In this document: one piece after another, positions 43,627 to 53,132 of the stretch
Numbering within the stretch: the first letter of the stretch is position 1
Layout of the letters: each line of letters begins with the position of its first letter
Assembly (NCBI GenBank): GCA_000745135.1
Contig: JQNH01000001.1
Span: forward strand, 1,426,001 to 1,490,000
DNA length: 64,000 nucleotides
From: Rhizobiales bacterium YIM 77505
Lineage (GTDB): Bacteria; Pseudomonadota; Alphaproteobacteria; Rhizobiales; Beijerinckiaceae
Reading direction: 5' to 3'
Translations under genes and position numbers: made by a program
The notes under the pieces: model-generated
The model's input: the letters and a program-made list of their open reading frames with translations, nothing else
Told to the model about the DNA's origin: nothing
Database searches by the model: none

Positions 43627-44763
43627 ATGCCTCTTCCTCTCCAAGGCCTCCTCGTCCTCGACTTCTCGACCCTCCTGCCAGGGCCGCTCGCCACCTTCAT
43701 ATTGGCGGAGGCCGGCGCAGAGGTGATCAAGGTGGAGCGTCCGGAGGGGGAGGACATGCGGCGCTTTCCGCCCCGGTTGGACGGCGAATCGGCGCCCTTC
43801 GCCGTGCTCAACGGGGGCAAGAAAAGCGTCACGATCGATCTGAAGTCGCCCGATGCCCGCGAGGCGCTGCGCCCCCTGATCGCGAAGGCCGATATCCTGG
43901 TCGAGCAGTTTCGACCGGGCGTCATGGACCGGCTCGGCTTCGGCTACGAAGAGGTCAGGACGGTCAATCCGCGTCTGATCTACTGCTCAATCTCCGGCTA
44001 CGGGCAGGGCGGGCCCCGGGCCCAGGAGGCGGGCCATGACATCAACTACCAGGCGCGCACCGGCTTGCTGTCGCTTTCTCCCGGCACCCCGGAGGCACCA
44101 AGCGTCCCGGCCGCGCTCGTCGCCGACATCGCCGGTGGGGCCATGCCGGCGGTCCTCAACATCCTCCTCGCCCTGCGCCAGCGCGACCTGACCGGCGAGG
44201 GGCAGCACCTCGACATCGCCATGGCCGACGCCATGTTCACCTTCGCGTGGTTCGCGTTGGCCGAAGGCTTCGCGAGCGGTCGCTTCCCTGGATCACAGGA
44301 GAACATGCTTGCCGGCGGATCGCCCCGCTATGCGTTGTACACGACCGCGGACGGGCAGTTCCTGGCAGTCGGAGCTCTCGAGCAGAAGTTCTGGGAAGCG
44401 TTCTGTGGCGCGATCGGCCTGCCGGAGAGCTTGCGCCGCGATGCCTGCGATCCCGCTGCGACCCGCGCCGCCATCGCCGAGATCATCCGCCGTCGGAGCG
44501 CGGCCGAGTGGCGCATCATCCTCGAACCTCTCGACTGCTGTGCCACCATTGTGAGGTCGCTTGCCGAGGCCGCTGCCGATCCGCATTTTCAAGGACGCGG
44601 CCTGTTCGAGGCGTCTGCCAGCACACGGGAGGGAGCAGCGATCCCTGCTGCCGTCATCCCCGTCGCGCCGAGCCTGCGGAAGGGCCTCGACGAAGTGCGC
44701 CGTGTTCCCGGCCTTGGGGAACATTCGCTCCTGCTTTCGGGGCAGGAGGCGCCCGGTCAGTAG
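43627..44763 (+). CDS. CaiB/BaiF family (class III) CoA transferase
   Basis: 378 residues. [20 protein letters not shown] at the N-terminus, [14 protein letters not shown], and the catalytic aspartate D138 in [11 protein letters not shown] are typical, as is [20 protein letters not shown]. The enzyme moves CoA from a donor such as succinyl-CoA to a carboxylic acid. The ATG at 43627 has GAGG six bases upstream. Together with the AEC carrier and the nearby HpcH-type lyase it suggests a dicarboxylate-to-CoA-ester pathway. The 3' end overlaps the opposite-strand small gene by seven bases. Confidence 0.9.
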   Translation: MPLPLQGLLVLDFSTLLPGPLATFILAEAGAEVIKVERPEGEDMRRFPPRLDGESAPFAVLNGGKKSVTIDLKSPDAREALRPLIAKADILVEQFRPGVMDRLGFGYEEVRTVNPRLIYCSISGYGQGGPRAQEAGHDINYQARTGLLSLSPGTPEAPSVPAALVADIAGGAMPAVLNILLALRQRDLTGEGQHLDIAMADAMFTFAWFALAEGFASGRFPGSQENMLAGGSPRYALYTTADGQFLAVGALEQKFWEAFCGAIGLPESLRRDACDPAATRAAIAEIIRRRSAAEWRIILEPLDCCATIVRSLAEAAADPHFQGRGLFEASASTREGAAIPAAVIPVAPSLRKGLDEVRRVPGLGEHSLLLSGQEAPGQ

Positions 44764-45023
44764 CGATAGCGAGGACGGGCAGGCTTGCATTTCACCTTCT
44801 CTTCGTACTCGCCCTTCTTCCATTTGCGCTCGATCTCGCACCCGTCGGCGGTCCGGATCTTGACCTTGCGGTCGCGCCGGACGTCCCAGCCGCGGTCGTC
44901 ATGGCGGTCGAATGCGCCCCGCCAGCGGCCTTGGCCGCTCTCGTCTTTCCACGGATCAGCCCCGGCCGAGCCCGGCACGCTGGCAATGGCAAGGGCAATC
45001 ATCAGCATTCTTGGCAAGCTCAT
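44757..45023 (-). CDS. Small secreted basic protein
   Basis: 88 residues. The signal peptide MSLPRMLMIALAIASVPGSA with a likely cut after AGA is followed by a charged domain rich in Arg, Lys, Asp and Trp (GRWRGAFDRHDDRGWDVRR) and two cysteines (GCEIERKW and VKCKP) that could form a disulphide. The ATG at 45023 follows GAGGAG with an eight-base spacer. I do not know a named family. Its end overlaps the CoA-transferase stop. Confidence 0.75.
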   Translation of the reverse strand: MSLPRMLMIALAIASVPGSAGADPWKDESGQGRWRGAFDRHDDRGWDVRRDRKVKIRTADGCEIERKWKKGEYEEKVKCKPARPRYRY

Positions 45024-45183
45024 GTCGGCAGCTCCTCAGGGACGAAGGACATGGGACCAGAGGGGGATGGTTCGCACCGTTTTCTCCTGAAGGGAACGCG
45101 CCTTGGCAAGCTCGCCCCATCCCCGGAACGGGGCGGCCCGGAATGCGTTGTCGGCTGGGACCATCACCGAAAGGAGGAACTCC

Positions 45184-45534
45184 ATGAGACATGCGTTCGT
45201 CGCAGGCGTCGCGGCTCTTGGCCTTTTGGCCTCAGTCCCGGCCGTGGCCCAGACCTCGGTGACCACGACGACCACCGAGACCACGGGCTCAATCACCATC
45301 GCGCCCGAGAAGCGGACGGTGATCAAGCAGCGGCTGAGCACGGCCAAGCCCGTACAGGTCAAGGAGAAGGTGACCGTCGGCATGACGGTGCCCTCTGACG
45401 TGGAGCTCATGACGGTGCCGGACACCATCGTCACCGACGTGCCGGCGATCCGGGGCTACCGCTACTTCGTCTGGAACGACGACGTCGTGCTCGTCGACCC
45501 CTCGACCCGGCGCGTCGTGCAGATCGTCGACTGA
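45184..45534 (+). CDS. DUF1236 family exported protein
   Basis: 116 residues. A signal peptide (RHAFVAGVAALGLLASVPAV, cut after AVAQ) is followed by a Thr-rich stretch and the DUF1236 core with APEKRTVIKQRL and the C-terminal GYRYFVWNDDVVLVDPSTRR. The family is common in Hyphomicrobiales and of unknown function. The start ATG at 45184 has AAGGAGG with a six-base spacer, one of the best ribosome-binding sites in the window. Confidence 0.88.
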   Translation: MRHAFVAGVAALGLLASVPAVAQTSVTTTTTETTGSITIAPEKRTVIKQRLSTAKPVQVKEKVTVGMTVPSDVELMTVPDTIVTDVPAIRGYRYFVWNDDVVLVDPSTRRVVQIVD

Positions 45535-45567
45535 CGCATCATCCCTTCTCCTGGACCCGGAGAGTAA

Positions 45568-45600
45568 GGCGACGTCGGTGAAATGCCGCGTCGCCCCCTT
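45568..45600 (+). terminator. Probable terminator after the DUF1236 gene
   Basis: GGCGACG / CGTCGCC stem with a 14-base loop, followed by CCCTTTCC. It is shared with the convergent UbiH-type gene. Confidence 0.5.
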
Positions 45601-45640
45601 TCCATATGCCTAACGAGAGGGGAAGGTTTGCAGGGGCGCC

Positions 45641-46843
45641 TCAGGGTGCCTCTGCTCTCATCAGCCGTGGTGATCCGAGGGAGGGCTGCAGCCCCTCGCG
45701 CATCACGACGCGTCGCAGGGGCCCGATCAGCGACAGCGCGATGAGGCCTGCTCCGCGGAGAAAGTCGACGGAAAGAACACCGGCGAGCAGTGTTCGATTG
45801 AGACCGTCCACGGCGGCCGTCCGCAAGCGCACGTCGAGATCCCGGCTGCGCTGATACTGTCGCAAGGTGATTGCGTGACCTATATCCTCGCCCGCCGCCC
45901 GGGCGTCGACCACCGCGTCGTACAGCGACGCGACGTCTCGGAAACCGAGGTTGAGCCCCTGAGCGCCGATCGGCGGAAAAACATGCGCCGCCTCGCCGAC
46001 GAGCGCCAGCCGATCCGCGAAGTAGCGCTCCACGGACAAGCCCGTCATCGGCACCACCGCCCTTGGACCCTCCACCTGCATCTTGCCTAAGAGCGAATGC
46101 GCCTGCCGCTCCACCGCCGCGGCGAGGTCCTCGTTACCGAGGGCGCCAAGCCGAGCCGCCTCGGCAGGGCTCGTGACCCACACGAGGCTCGAGCGGCGCC
46201 CGGGGAGCGGGACAAGCGTGAACGGGCCGTGCCGCGTGTGAAATTCGGTGGAAGCGTCACCGTGAGCTCGCTCATGGGTGAGGAGGGTCACGAGGGCTGA
46301 CTGGGGATAGGTCCAGCGTCGCGTGCGGATCCCGCCGGCCTCGCGCAGAAGCGAATTGCGCCCGTCGGCCGCTACCACCAGACGCGCCTCGACAGTTGAA
46401 TGATCACTCAAGGAAATTCGGCCAACCTCTTCGTTGAACGAGGCATTGGCTGCTCTTTTGGGAATGAGGCGCAGGTTCGCCGCTCCTGCCGCGGCCGCGG
46501 CCAGACGCTCGACAAGCGTGGCGTTTTCCACGTTCCAGCCGAACGCATCGAGGCCGATTTCGGCGGCGTGGAAAGTGGCCGGCGGGGGCCGGAACAGGCT
46601 GTCGGTATCGTCGATCAGGCGCATAGCCGTCATCGGCGCCGAGTCGGCCTCGATGCTGGCCCAAACCTCTAGAGCCCGCAGGAACCGGACCGAGCCGTCG
46701 AGGAGAGCGACGGTGCGGCCGTCACGATGAACATCGAGAGCCCCGACGAGGCAGGTGGTGAACCCCGCCCGCGCAAAGGCCAGGGCCGCTGCCAAGCCGG
46801 TGGCTCCGGCACCGACGACGGCGATATCGAAGACGCTCTTCAC
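45641..46843 (-). CDS. UbiH/UbiF-family FAD-dependent ubiquinone-pathway hydroxylase
   Basis: 400 residues. The FAD-binding Rossmann motif IAVVGAGATGLAAALAF lies at the N-terminus, the VAADGRNSLLRE segment in the middle and the second FAD motif ALVGEAAHVFPPIGAQGLNL towards the C-terminus, in the arrangement of the UbiH/COQ6 family that hydroxylates the ubiquinone ring. A substrate-specific subtype (UbiH, UbiF, UbiL or UbiM) cannot be read from sequence alone. The start is a GTG at 46843 with GGAGG closely upstream. Confidence 0.87.
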   Translation of the reverse strand: MKSVFDIAVVGAGATGLAAALAFARAGFTTCLVGALDVHRDGRTVALLDGSVRFLRALEVWASIEADSAPMTAMRLIDDTDSLFRPPPATFHAAEIGLDAFGWNVENATLVERLAAAAAGAANLRLIPKRAANASFNEEVGRISLSDHSTVEARLVVAADGRNSLLREAGGIRTRRWTYPQSALVTLLTHERAHGDASTEFHTRHGPFTLVPLPGRRSSLVWVTSPAEAARLGALGNEDLAAAVERQAHSLLGKMQVEGPRAVVPMTGLSVERYFADRLALVGEAAHVFPPIGAQGLNLGFRDVASLYDAVVDARAAGEDIGHAITLRQYQRSRDLDVRLRTAAVDGLNRTLLAGVLSVDFLRGAGLIALSLIGPLRRVVMREGLQPSLGSPRLMRAEAP

Positions 46844-46993
46844 AGGACCTCCGCCGGGTGGAAGGAGACCGATGGGCGGGCTGGCTCACCGGCCGGCCTT
46901 GCCGCTGAAAACTTGTGGATGGGGACCTTAGGCCGGCCATTGCCGAGCCTGTACGCGAGTACCTATGATCGCCAGGTTCAGGTGGGGTGAGCT

Positions 46994-47968
46994 ATGCCGA
47001 AAGCGATCCGAGTGCACAAGCATGGCGGGCCGGAAGTGCTGTCGTATGAAGATGTTGAGGTCGGGGCTCCCGGCCCGGGTCAGGTTCGCCTGAAGCAGCG
47101 CGCCATCGGCGTCAACTTCATCGACACCTATTACCGCACGGGAATGTACCCGGTCCCGAGCCTGCCCTTCGTTCCCGGGAATGAAGGCGCGGGCGAGGTG
47201 GTGGCGGTCGGGGAGGGGGTGACGGGCTTCAAGCCCGGCGATCGGGTCGCTTATGCGGGCCAACTCGGCTCCTATGCCGAGGAGCGCATCATTGACGCCA
47301 AGGTGCTCGTGAAGCTCCCGGAGGGAATCGACGACGAGACCGGGGCCGCCATGATGCTCAAGGGCCTGACGGCCCAGTACCTTCTGCGCCGCACCTTTGC
47401 CGTGAAGAGGGGGGACACCATCCTGTTCCATGCGGCGGCAGGCGGCGTCGGCTTGATCGCCTGCCAATGGGCGAAGCATCTCGGCTGCACCGTGATCGGC
47501 ACGGTCGGCTCTCGCGACAAGGAAAAGCTCGCCCGCGAGCACGGGTGCGATCATGTGATCCTGTACCGTGAAGAGGACTTCGTTCGGCGGGTCAAGGAGA
47601 TCACGAAGGGCGAAGGATGCCCCGTCGTCTATGACGGGGTGGGGAAGGCCACTTTCCCAGCCTCCCTCGACTGCTTGAGACCCTTCGGCGTATTCGTGAG
47701 CTTCGGTGCGGCGTCCGGCCCGATCGAAGCGTTCAACATCGGCCTCCTCGCGCAGAAAGGGTCCCTTTATGCCACCCGGCCGACGCTCTTCACGCATACG
47801 GCGAAGCGGGAAACGTTGGAGGAGATGGCGCGCGAGTTGTTCGATGTCGTCGAGAGGGGCGTGGTGAAGATCCCGGTCCATGCACGGGCGCGCCTCCAGG
47901 AGGCGGCCGACGTGCATCGGGCCCTCGAAAGCCGGCAGACGACCGGAGCCACGGTGCTGATCCCGTGA
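46994..47968 (+). CDS. qor: Quinone oxidoreductase (NADPH-dependent, zinc-free MDR family)
   Basis: 324 residues. It has GGPEVLSYEDVEVGAPGPGQ at the start, FIDTYYRTGMYP, PFVPGNEGAGEVVAVG and the nucleotide-binding HAAAGGVGLIACQWAKHLG, with QKGSLYATRPTLF later. The zinc-binding cysteines of alcohol dehydrogenases are absent, matching E. coli Qor. The ATG at 46994 follows GGGGTGAGCT. It is upstream of the BMP-type ABC operon but separated by a repeat-like spacer. Confidence 0.9.
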   Translation: MPKAIRVHKHGGPEVLSYEDVEVGAPGPGQVRLKQRAIGVNFIDTYYRTGMYPVPSLPFVPGNEGAGEVVAVGEGVTGFKPGDRVAYAGQLGSYAEERIIDAKVLVKLPEGIDDETGAAMMLKGLTAQYLLRRTFAVKRGDTILFHAAAGGVGLIACQWAKHLGCTVIGTVGSRDKEKLAREHGCDHVILYREEDFVRRVKEITKGEGCPVVYDGVGKATFPASLDCLRPFGVFVSFGAASGPIEAFNIGLLAQKGSLYATRPTLFTHTAKRETLEEMARELFDVVERGVVKIPVHARARLQEAADVHRALESRQTTGATVLIP

Positions 47969-48033
47969 TCCAAGGATGACGGGACAGCCTGTCCATGGTT
48001 GAAGGGCACTCCTGGGATCCGGTGATCCTGTGA
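47966..48033. repeat. GATCC-rich palindromic spacer between qor and the ABC operon
   Basis: The spacer contains ATCCAAGGATG, the near-perfect dyad GGACAG-C-CTGTCC and TCCTGGGATCC, followed by GGTGATCC. The words ATCCAAGGATG and GGATCCCAGG (as reverse complement) recur upstream of the parA-like gene near 57.1 kb, so this may be one copy of a dispersed intergenic repeat. Confidence 0.45.
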
Positions 48034-49583
48034 TGGCGACCTCCATTGCGGAGAGGCCGCTCGTCGAACTGCGCGGCGTCAGCAAGCGCTATGGCGATCT
48101 TCTCGCCAACGACCGCATCGACCTGGCTCTCCACCGGGGCGAGATCCATGCGCTTCTCGGCGAGAACGGGGCGGGCAAGTCGACCCTGGTGAAGATCCTC
48201 TACGGGGTCGTCGAGCCGACCGCCGGCGACATTGTCTGGGAGGGGCGGCACGTCACGATCGCGTCGCCCGTGGAAGCCCGCCGGCTCGGCATCGGCATGG
48301 TCTTCCAGCACTTCTCCCTGTTCGACCAGATGACGGTGGCAGAGAACGTCGCCGTCGGCCTGTCCGGCGCAGATTCGCTCAAGGATGTTCGCGCTCGGCT
48401 CGTCGAGATCAGCCGCGGCTATGGGCTTGGCCTCGAGCCCGACCGGGCGGTCTGGACCCTCTCTGCCGGCGAGCGACAGCGCATCGAGATCGTGCGCTGT
48501 CTTCTCCAGGACCCGAAGCTCATCATCCTCGACGAGCCTACCTCGGTTCTCACGCCTCAGGAGGCGGAGGCTCTGTTCGAGACCCTGGAGCGGCTCGCAA
48601 GCGAGGGGCGTGCCATTCTTTACATCTCCCATCGCCTTGAAGAGGTGCGGCGGCTGTGCCGATCGGCGACGATCCTGCGCGCCGGACGGGTGGTGGCGAC
48701 CGTCGACCCCCGCGCCCGCAGCGCCCGGGAGATCGCGGCGCTGATGGTCGGGAGCGATGTCGGGGAGGTGAAGCCGCATGGGCCGTCCGGCGGCGGGGGG
48801 GAGGCGGCGCTGTCCTTGCGACATCTCACCCTGCCGCCGGCCGAGCCGCACCAATGGGGGCTGAAGGACATCGAGTTGACCGTCTGCAAGGGGGAGATCG
48901 TCGGCATCGCCGGCGTAGCCGGCAATGGCCAGGGGGAGCTTTTCGCGGCCATCTCCGGCGAGCAGCTGGCACCCCGCCCGGAGAACGTCATCATCGCCGG
49001 TCGCGCCTGCGGGCGGATCGGCATCGACGGGCGGCGCCGGCTTGGCGCTGCGTTCGTTCCCGAAGAGCGCTTGGGACACGCGGCTGTCCCGAGCCACCGC
49101 CTGAGCGACAACGCGGTGCTGTCGCACCATGCCAGCGGAGATGTGGTGCGGGGCGGCCTTGTACGGTTCAGCGCTGCCCGGCGGCTCGCCCGCGCGATCG
49201 CGGACACGTTCGACGTGCGCACCCCCGAGCGCGATCCTCTCGCCCGTCAGCTCTCCGGCGGCAACCTCCAGAAGTTCGCGGTAGGTCGCGAGATCATCCG
49301 GCGCCCGGCGCTCCTCGTCGTCAATCAGCCGACCTGGGGCGTCGACGCCGGCGCGGCGAGGCTGATCCGGCAGGCCCTTGTCGATCTCGCGGGGGAGGGC
49401 GCAGCTGTCCTCGTCATCAGCCAGGACCTCGACGAGCTGTTCGAGATCGCGGACCGGATCGCGGTCATCCACAGCGGCCGGCTGACCGAAGCACGGCCGA
49501 GAGCCGCCTGGACCCGCGAAGCCATCGGGCTCGAGATGCTGGCCGCCGGCGAGGAGCCGGCCGAGGCTGCCCATGCGGCTTGA
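48033..49583 (+). CDS. BMP-type (nucleoside-like) ABC transporter, double ATPase subunit
   Basis: 516 residues with two ATPase domains as in sugar/nucleoside uptake systems (RbsA/YufO type). Domain one has ALLGENGAGKSTLVKILYG (Walker A), TLSAGERQRIEIVRCLL (signature) and LIILDEPTSVLTPQE (Walker B). Domain two starts near VCKGEIVGIAGVAGNGQGEL, with a diverged Walker A, and shows QLSGGNLQKFAVGREI. Start codons GTG at 48030 and ATG at 48033 are adjacent. It overlaps the first permease gene by 11 bases. Confidence 0.92.
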   Translation: MATSIAERPLVELRGVSKRYGDLLANDRIDLALHRGEIHALLGENGAGKSTLVKILYGVVEPTAGDIVWEGRHVTIASPVEARRLGIGMVFQHFSLFDQMTVAENVAVGLSGADSLKDVRARLVEISRGYGLGLEPDRAVWTLSAGERQRIEIVRCLLQDPKLIILDEPTSVLTPQEAEALFETLERLASEGRAILYISHRLEEVRRLCRSATILRAGRVVATVDPRARSAREIAALMVGSDVGEVKPHGPSGGGGEAALSLRHLTLPPAEPHQWGLKDIELTVCKGEIVGIAGVAGNGQGELFAAISGEQLAPRPENVIIAGRACGRIGIDGRRRLGAAFVPEERLGHAAVPSHRLSDNAVLSHHASGDVVRGGLVRFSAARRLARAIADTFDVRTPERDPLARQLSGGNLQKFAVGREIIRRPALLVVNQPTWGVDAGAARLIRQALVDLAGEGAAVLVISQDLDELFEIADRIAVIHSGRLTEARPRAAWTREAIGLEMLAAGEEPAEAAHAA

Positions 49584-50646
49584 GCTCACTCCGCGCCTCG
49601 ATCCGTCGCCACTCGCGCGGGTGCTCGCGCCCATTGCCGCCTTCATGGTGGCCTTCGTGTTGGCTGGCGGCGTGGTCTGGCTTCTCGGCCGCTCGCCGCT
49701 TGCGGCGCTCCAGGTCTATGTCATCGGCCCCTTGAGCGACCCTTGGGCGCTCCAGGAGTTGGTGGTGAAGGCGACGCCGCTCGCCCTCATCGCCCTCGGC
49801 CTGTCCTACTGCTTTCGCGCCAATCTCTGGAACATCGGCGCCGAGGGACAATACGTGATGGGCGCCGTGCTCGGCGGCTGGCTGGCACTTGCGACCCATG
49901 GGACGGATGCCGGGCCCTGGGTGTGGCCCGCCATGCTGCTGCTCGGCGTCCTCGGCGGAGCGCTCTACGGCCTCCTGCCGGCGATGCTCCGCGTGCGCTT
50001 CGGCGTGAGCGAGATCCTGGTGAGTTTGATGCTGGTCTATGTGGCCCAGCTCACTCTCGATTATCTGGTGCGCGGTCCGTGGCGCGACCCCAAGGGCTTC
50101 AACTTCCCACAATCGGTCACCTTCGACCCCGCAGCGACGCTGCCGCTGCTGGGGGCCGGTCGCATCCATCTCGGCGCCGTCTTCGCTGTTCTCGCCGTGC
50201 TGGCGACAGCCTTCGTACTGGGAAGAACCCTGTTCGGATATCGCCTGCGGGTCACGGGCGAAGCCCCGCGTGCGGCGCGCTTCGGAGGCTTCGACTCCGG
50301 CGCGACGACGCTTGCCGTCTTCGCCATCTCGGGGGGTCTCGCGGGGCTTGCCGGCATCGTCGAGGTGTCGGGGCAGATCGGGCAACTCCAGCCCACCATC
50401 TCGCCGGGCTATGGCTTCACTGCGATCACCGTCGCCTTCCTCGGCCGCCTCCATCCCTTTGGGATCCTGGCCGCTTCCCTGGCCGTCGGCCTCACCTTCA
50501 TCGGCGGGGAGAGCGCTCAGATTCTCCTGAAGCTTCCACTCGACCTCACCACCGCCTTCCAGGGTCTGCTGCTCCTCTGCGTCCTTTGCGCCGACGCCCT
50601 GGTCAGCTACCGCCTGCGCCTCGTGCGAAGGGGAGGGGGATCATGA
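49573..50646 (+). CDS. BMP-type ABC transporter permease 1
   Basis: 357 residues with about ten hydrophobic helices. The conserved segment FRANLWNIGAEGQYVMGAVLGG and GGLAGLAGIVEVSGQIG, quoted in outline, place it in the BPD_transp_2 family (YufP-like). The ATG at 49573 lies inside the end of the ATPase gene, so translation is coupled. It partners with the second permease at 50855 to form the membrane channel. Confidence 0.92.
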   Translation: MRLELTPRLDPSPLARVLAPIAAFMVAFVLAGGVVWLLGRSPLAALQVYVIGPLSDPWALQELVVKATPLALIALGLSYCFRANLWNIGAEGQYVMGAVLGGWLALATHGTDAGPWVWPAMLLLGVLGGALYGLLPAMLRVRFGVSEILVSLMLVYVAQLTLDYLVRGPWRDPKGFNFPQSVTFDPAATLPLLGAGRIHLGAVFAVLAVLATAFVLGRTLFGYRLRVTGEAPRAARFGGFDSGATTLAVFAISGGLAGLAGIVEVSGQIGQLQPTISPGYGFTAITVAFLGRLHPFGILAASLAVGLTFIGGESAQILLKLPLDLTTAFQGLLLLCVLCADALVSYRLRLVRRGGGS

Positions 50647-50783
50647 GCGGGAGACTGCCTGTTGTGCCGCGAGGAACGCCGCCGCGCCTTGCCGTGCCGG
50701 GAGCGCAGGCGGCCGAGAGGAGGGCGTCTCGTCCAGGCGACCGGCTTCAGAGAGCCCAAAGCCGCTCGGTCCCTCCCGACCCC

Positions 50784-50811
50784 GCTCCCTGCCCTCAAGG
50801 GGGGAGGGAGC
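50784..50811 (+). repeat. Hairpin inside the 208-bp gap between the two permease genes
   Basis: GCTCCCT / AGGGAGC arms enclose a second CCCT / AGGG pair. The surrounding 50740-50840 sequence looks like a dispersed GC-rich intergenic repeat and interrupts an otherwise overlapping operon. It could tune message stability between subunits. Confidence 0.5.
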
Positions 50812-50854
50812 GCTTGCCCTTTGCGGTGGGTTTACGGACCGAAGGGGGTGCTGC

Positions 50855-51772
50855 GTGACCGCCTTCGAAGCGATTCTGCTCACCATCGTCACGGCATCGA
50901 CACCGCTCCTGATCGCTGCCATGGGCGAACTCGTCGCGGAACGGTCGGGAGTCCTTAATCTCGGCGTTGAGGGCATGATGGCCATGGGAGCCGCTTGCGG
51001 CTTCGCCGCCGCTGTCACCTTCGACTCGACGATCATTGGCATCGCTGTCGGCGTATTGGCGGGGACCGCCATGGCGGGCCTGTTCGCGCTCGCCGTGCTG
51101 GGGCTTGCCGCCAACCAGGTCGGCTCGGGGCTCGCGCTGACGATCTTCGGGCTTGGACTCTCCGGCCTTATCGGCGCTCCCTTCGTCGGCGCGCGGCGCG
51201 ATCCGGTCAGCCCCCTCGCCATTCCGGGCCTCACCGACCTGCCGGGGGTGGGACGCCTCATGTTCGGCCAGGACGCCTTCGTCTACTTCTCGTTGGCGCT
51301 GACGGTCGCGGTCGCTCTTTTCCTCGGGCGTTCCCGGTCGGGGCTGACGCTGCGCGCCATCGGCGAGAATCACGCCTCGGCTCATGCGTTGGGGCTTCCG
51401 GTGCTCCGCACGCGGCTCCTCGCGCTCCTGTTCGGCGGCGCCTGCGCCGGGCTTGCAGGTGTCTACCTGTCGCTCATCTACACCCGCTTCTGGTCGCCCG
51501 GCATGACCGCGGGCCGAGGCTGGATCGCTCTCGCGCTCGTTGTCTTCGCCGCGTGGCGGCCGGCCTATGCTCTCATTGGCGCCTATCTTTTCGGCACGGC
51601 CACGGTGCTGCAGCTCCACGCGCAAGCGGGGCAGATCGGTTTGCCCGCTCAGCTCCTCTCCGCGGCGCCGTATGTGGCGACCATTCTCGCGCTCGTCCTG
51701 CTCTCGCTCGGACGCGGACGGGCGATCGGTGCGCCGGGCTCGCTCGGCCAGCCCTTCGTGCCGGAGCGGTAA
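50855..51772 (+). CDS. BMP-type ABC transporter permease 2
   Basis: 305 residues with about nine hydrophobic helices. GELVAERSGVLNLGVEGMMAMGA at the N-terminus and the RAIGENHASAHALG loop are family signatures (YufQ-like). The start is a GTG at 50855. It is separated from permease 1 by a 208-base spacer carrying a hairpin but is clearly part of the same system. Confidence 0.91.
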   Translation: MTAFEAILLTIVTASTPLLIAAMGELVAERSGVLNLGVEGMMAMGAACGFAAAVTFDSTIIGIAVGVLAGTAMAGLFALAVLGLAANQVGSGLALTIFGLGLSGLIGAPFVGARRDPVSPLAIPGLTDLPGVGRLMFGQDAFVYFSLALTVAVALFLGRSRSGLTLRAIGENHASAHALGLPVLRTRLLALLFGGACAGLAGVYLSLIYTRFWSPGMTAGRGWIALALVVFAAWRPAYALIGAYLFGTATVLQLHAQAGQIGLPAQLLSAAPYVATILALVLLSLGRGRAIGAPGSLGQPFVPER

Positions 51773-51856
51773 AACCCACAGGCCGTTGAGGTGAGTCGAT
51801 TGCGGCTTGGCGCAAGACCTGCAAGGAATGCCTCGGAACACCAGAGGGATCGACCC

Positions 51857-52927
51857 ATGACTCACCGGTTGCTCGGATTGGCTGCGGCCCTGGCCTTGGC
51901 GCTCGGCGTCGGACCGGCGTCCGCTCAGCAGAAGCTGAAAGTCGGCTTCATCTATGTCGGGCCGGTCGGCGACCACGGGTGGAGCTATCAGCATGACCAA
52001 GGTCGCAAGGCCATCGAGAGGGAACTCGGCGCCCGCGTGGAGACCACCTTCGTCGAAAGCGTTCCCGAGGCGGATTCGGAGCGCGCGATCGAAGGCCTTG
52101 CCCGCACCGGCCATGGCCTCATCTTCACGACGTCCTTCGGCTTCATGGAACCGACGCTGCGCGTGGCGCGGCGCTATCCGAACGTGAAGTTCGAACACGC
52201 CACCGGCATCAAGCGGGCCGCCAACGTCGCGACCTATGCCGCGAAGTTCCACGAGGGGCGCTACATCATCGGCCAGATCGCCGGCAAAATGACGAAGACC
52301 GGCATCATCGGCTATGTGGGCGCCTTCCCCATCCCCGAGGTGGTGGCCGGCATCAACTCCTACTTCCTCGGCGCGCAATCGGTGAACCCGAACGTCAAGA
52401 TCAAGGTCGTCTGGGTCAACTCCTGGTACGACCCGGCCAAGGAGGCGGACGCCGCCAAGGCCCTTCTCGACCAGGGCGTCGACGTGCTTGCCCAGCACAC
52501 GGACAGCCCGGCCCCCCTGCAGCAGGCGGAAGCGCGCGGCAAGCTCGGCTTCGGCCAGGCCTCGGACATGGAGCGCTTCGCGCCGAAGGCCCAACTCACG
52601 GCCATCGTCGATGATTGGTCGGGCTATTACGTCCAGCGCGCCAAGGCCGTCCTCGATGGCACCTGGAAATCAGAGGACACCTGGGGCGGACTCGCGAGCG
52701 GCATGGTCAAGATGGCGCCCTACAAGAACATGCCCGACGACGTGAAAAAGCTGGCGGAGGAGACGGAGGCCGCCATCAAGGCGGGCCGGCTCAACCCGTT
52801 CAAGTGCCCGGTGTTCAAGCAGGACGGTTCCGAAGTCGAGTGCAAAGGCAACGGCGCTCTCTCCGACGAGCAGGTCCTCGGCATGAACTTCTACGTGAAG
52901 GGCATCGACGACAGGCTGCCCCAATAG
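51857..52927 (+). CDS. BMP family (nucleoside-like) substrate-binding protein
   Basis: 356 residues. The signal peptide LLGLAAALALALGVGPASA is followed by KLKVGFIYVGPVGDHGWSYQ, IFTTSFGFMEPTLRVARRYP and FEHATGIKRAANVATYAAKF, the pattern of the BMP/PnrA family that binds purine nucleosides or related ligands. There is no lipobox cysteine, so it is a free periplasmic protein. The ATG at 51857 has AGGG eight bases upstream. In many bacteria the binding protein is the first gene of such operons; here it is last. Confidence 0.92.
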   Translation: MTHRLLGLAAALALALGVGPASAQQKLKVGFIYVGPVGDHGWSYQHDQGRKAIERELGARVETTFVESVPEADSERAIEGLARTGHGLIFTTSFGFMEPTLRVARRYPNVKFEHATGIKRAANVATYAAKFHEGRYIIGQIAGKMTKTGIIGYVGAFPIPEVVAGINSYFLGAQSVNPNVKIKVVWVNSWYDPAKEADAAKALLDQGVDVLAQHTDSPAPLQQAEARGKLGFGQASDMERFAPKAQLTAIVDDWSGYYVQRAKAVLDGTWKSEDTWGGLASGMVKMAPYKNMPDDVKKLAEETEAAIKAGRLNPFKCPVFKQDGSEVECKGNGALSDEQVLGMNFYVKGIDDRLPQ

Positions 52928-52942
52928 ACCACTGCCATCTCA

Positions 52943-52975
52943 TCGGCGCCGCCGCGCTTGACGCTGCGGCGCCGA
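52943..52975 (+). terminator. Terminator-like hairpin after the BMP operon
   Basis: A perfect ten-base stem TCGGCGCCGC / GCGGCGCCGA, 16 bases after the binding-protein stop, with a 13-base loop that can pair further. No U-tract follows. Confidence 0.5.
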
Positions 52976-53132
52976 CCCAGGCGTTCGCCACGGCCGAGCC
53001 GCCGAGAGCCGCCGCACGAAGCCGCGCCAGCGCCGCCAGAACCCCCTTCACAGAACTGCCGAACGGGCGCACCCTCCGTGGTGCCGCATCCAGCGCTCGC
53101 GCGGATGCTGCTGAGGAAGGGGAGAGGCGGTC

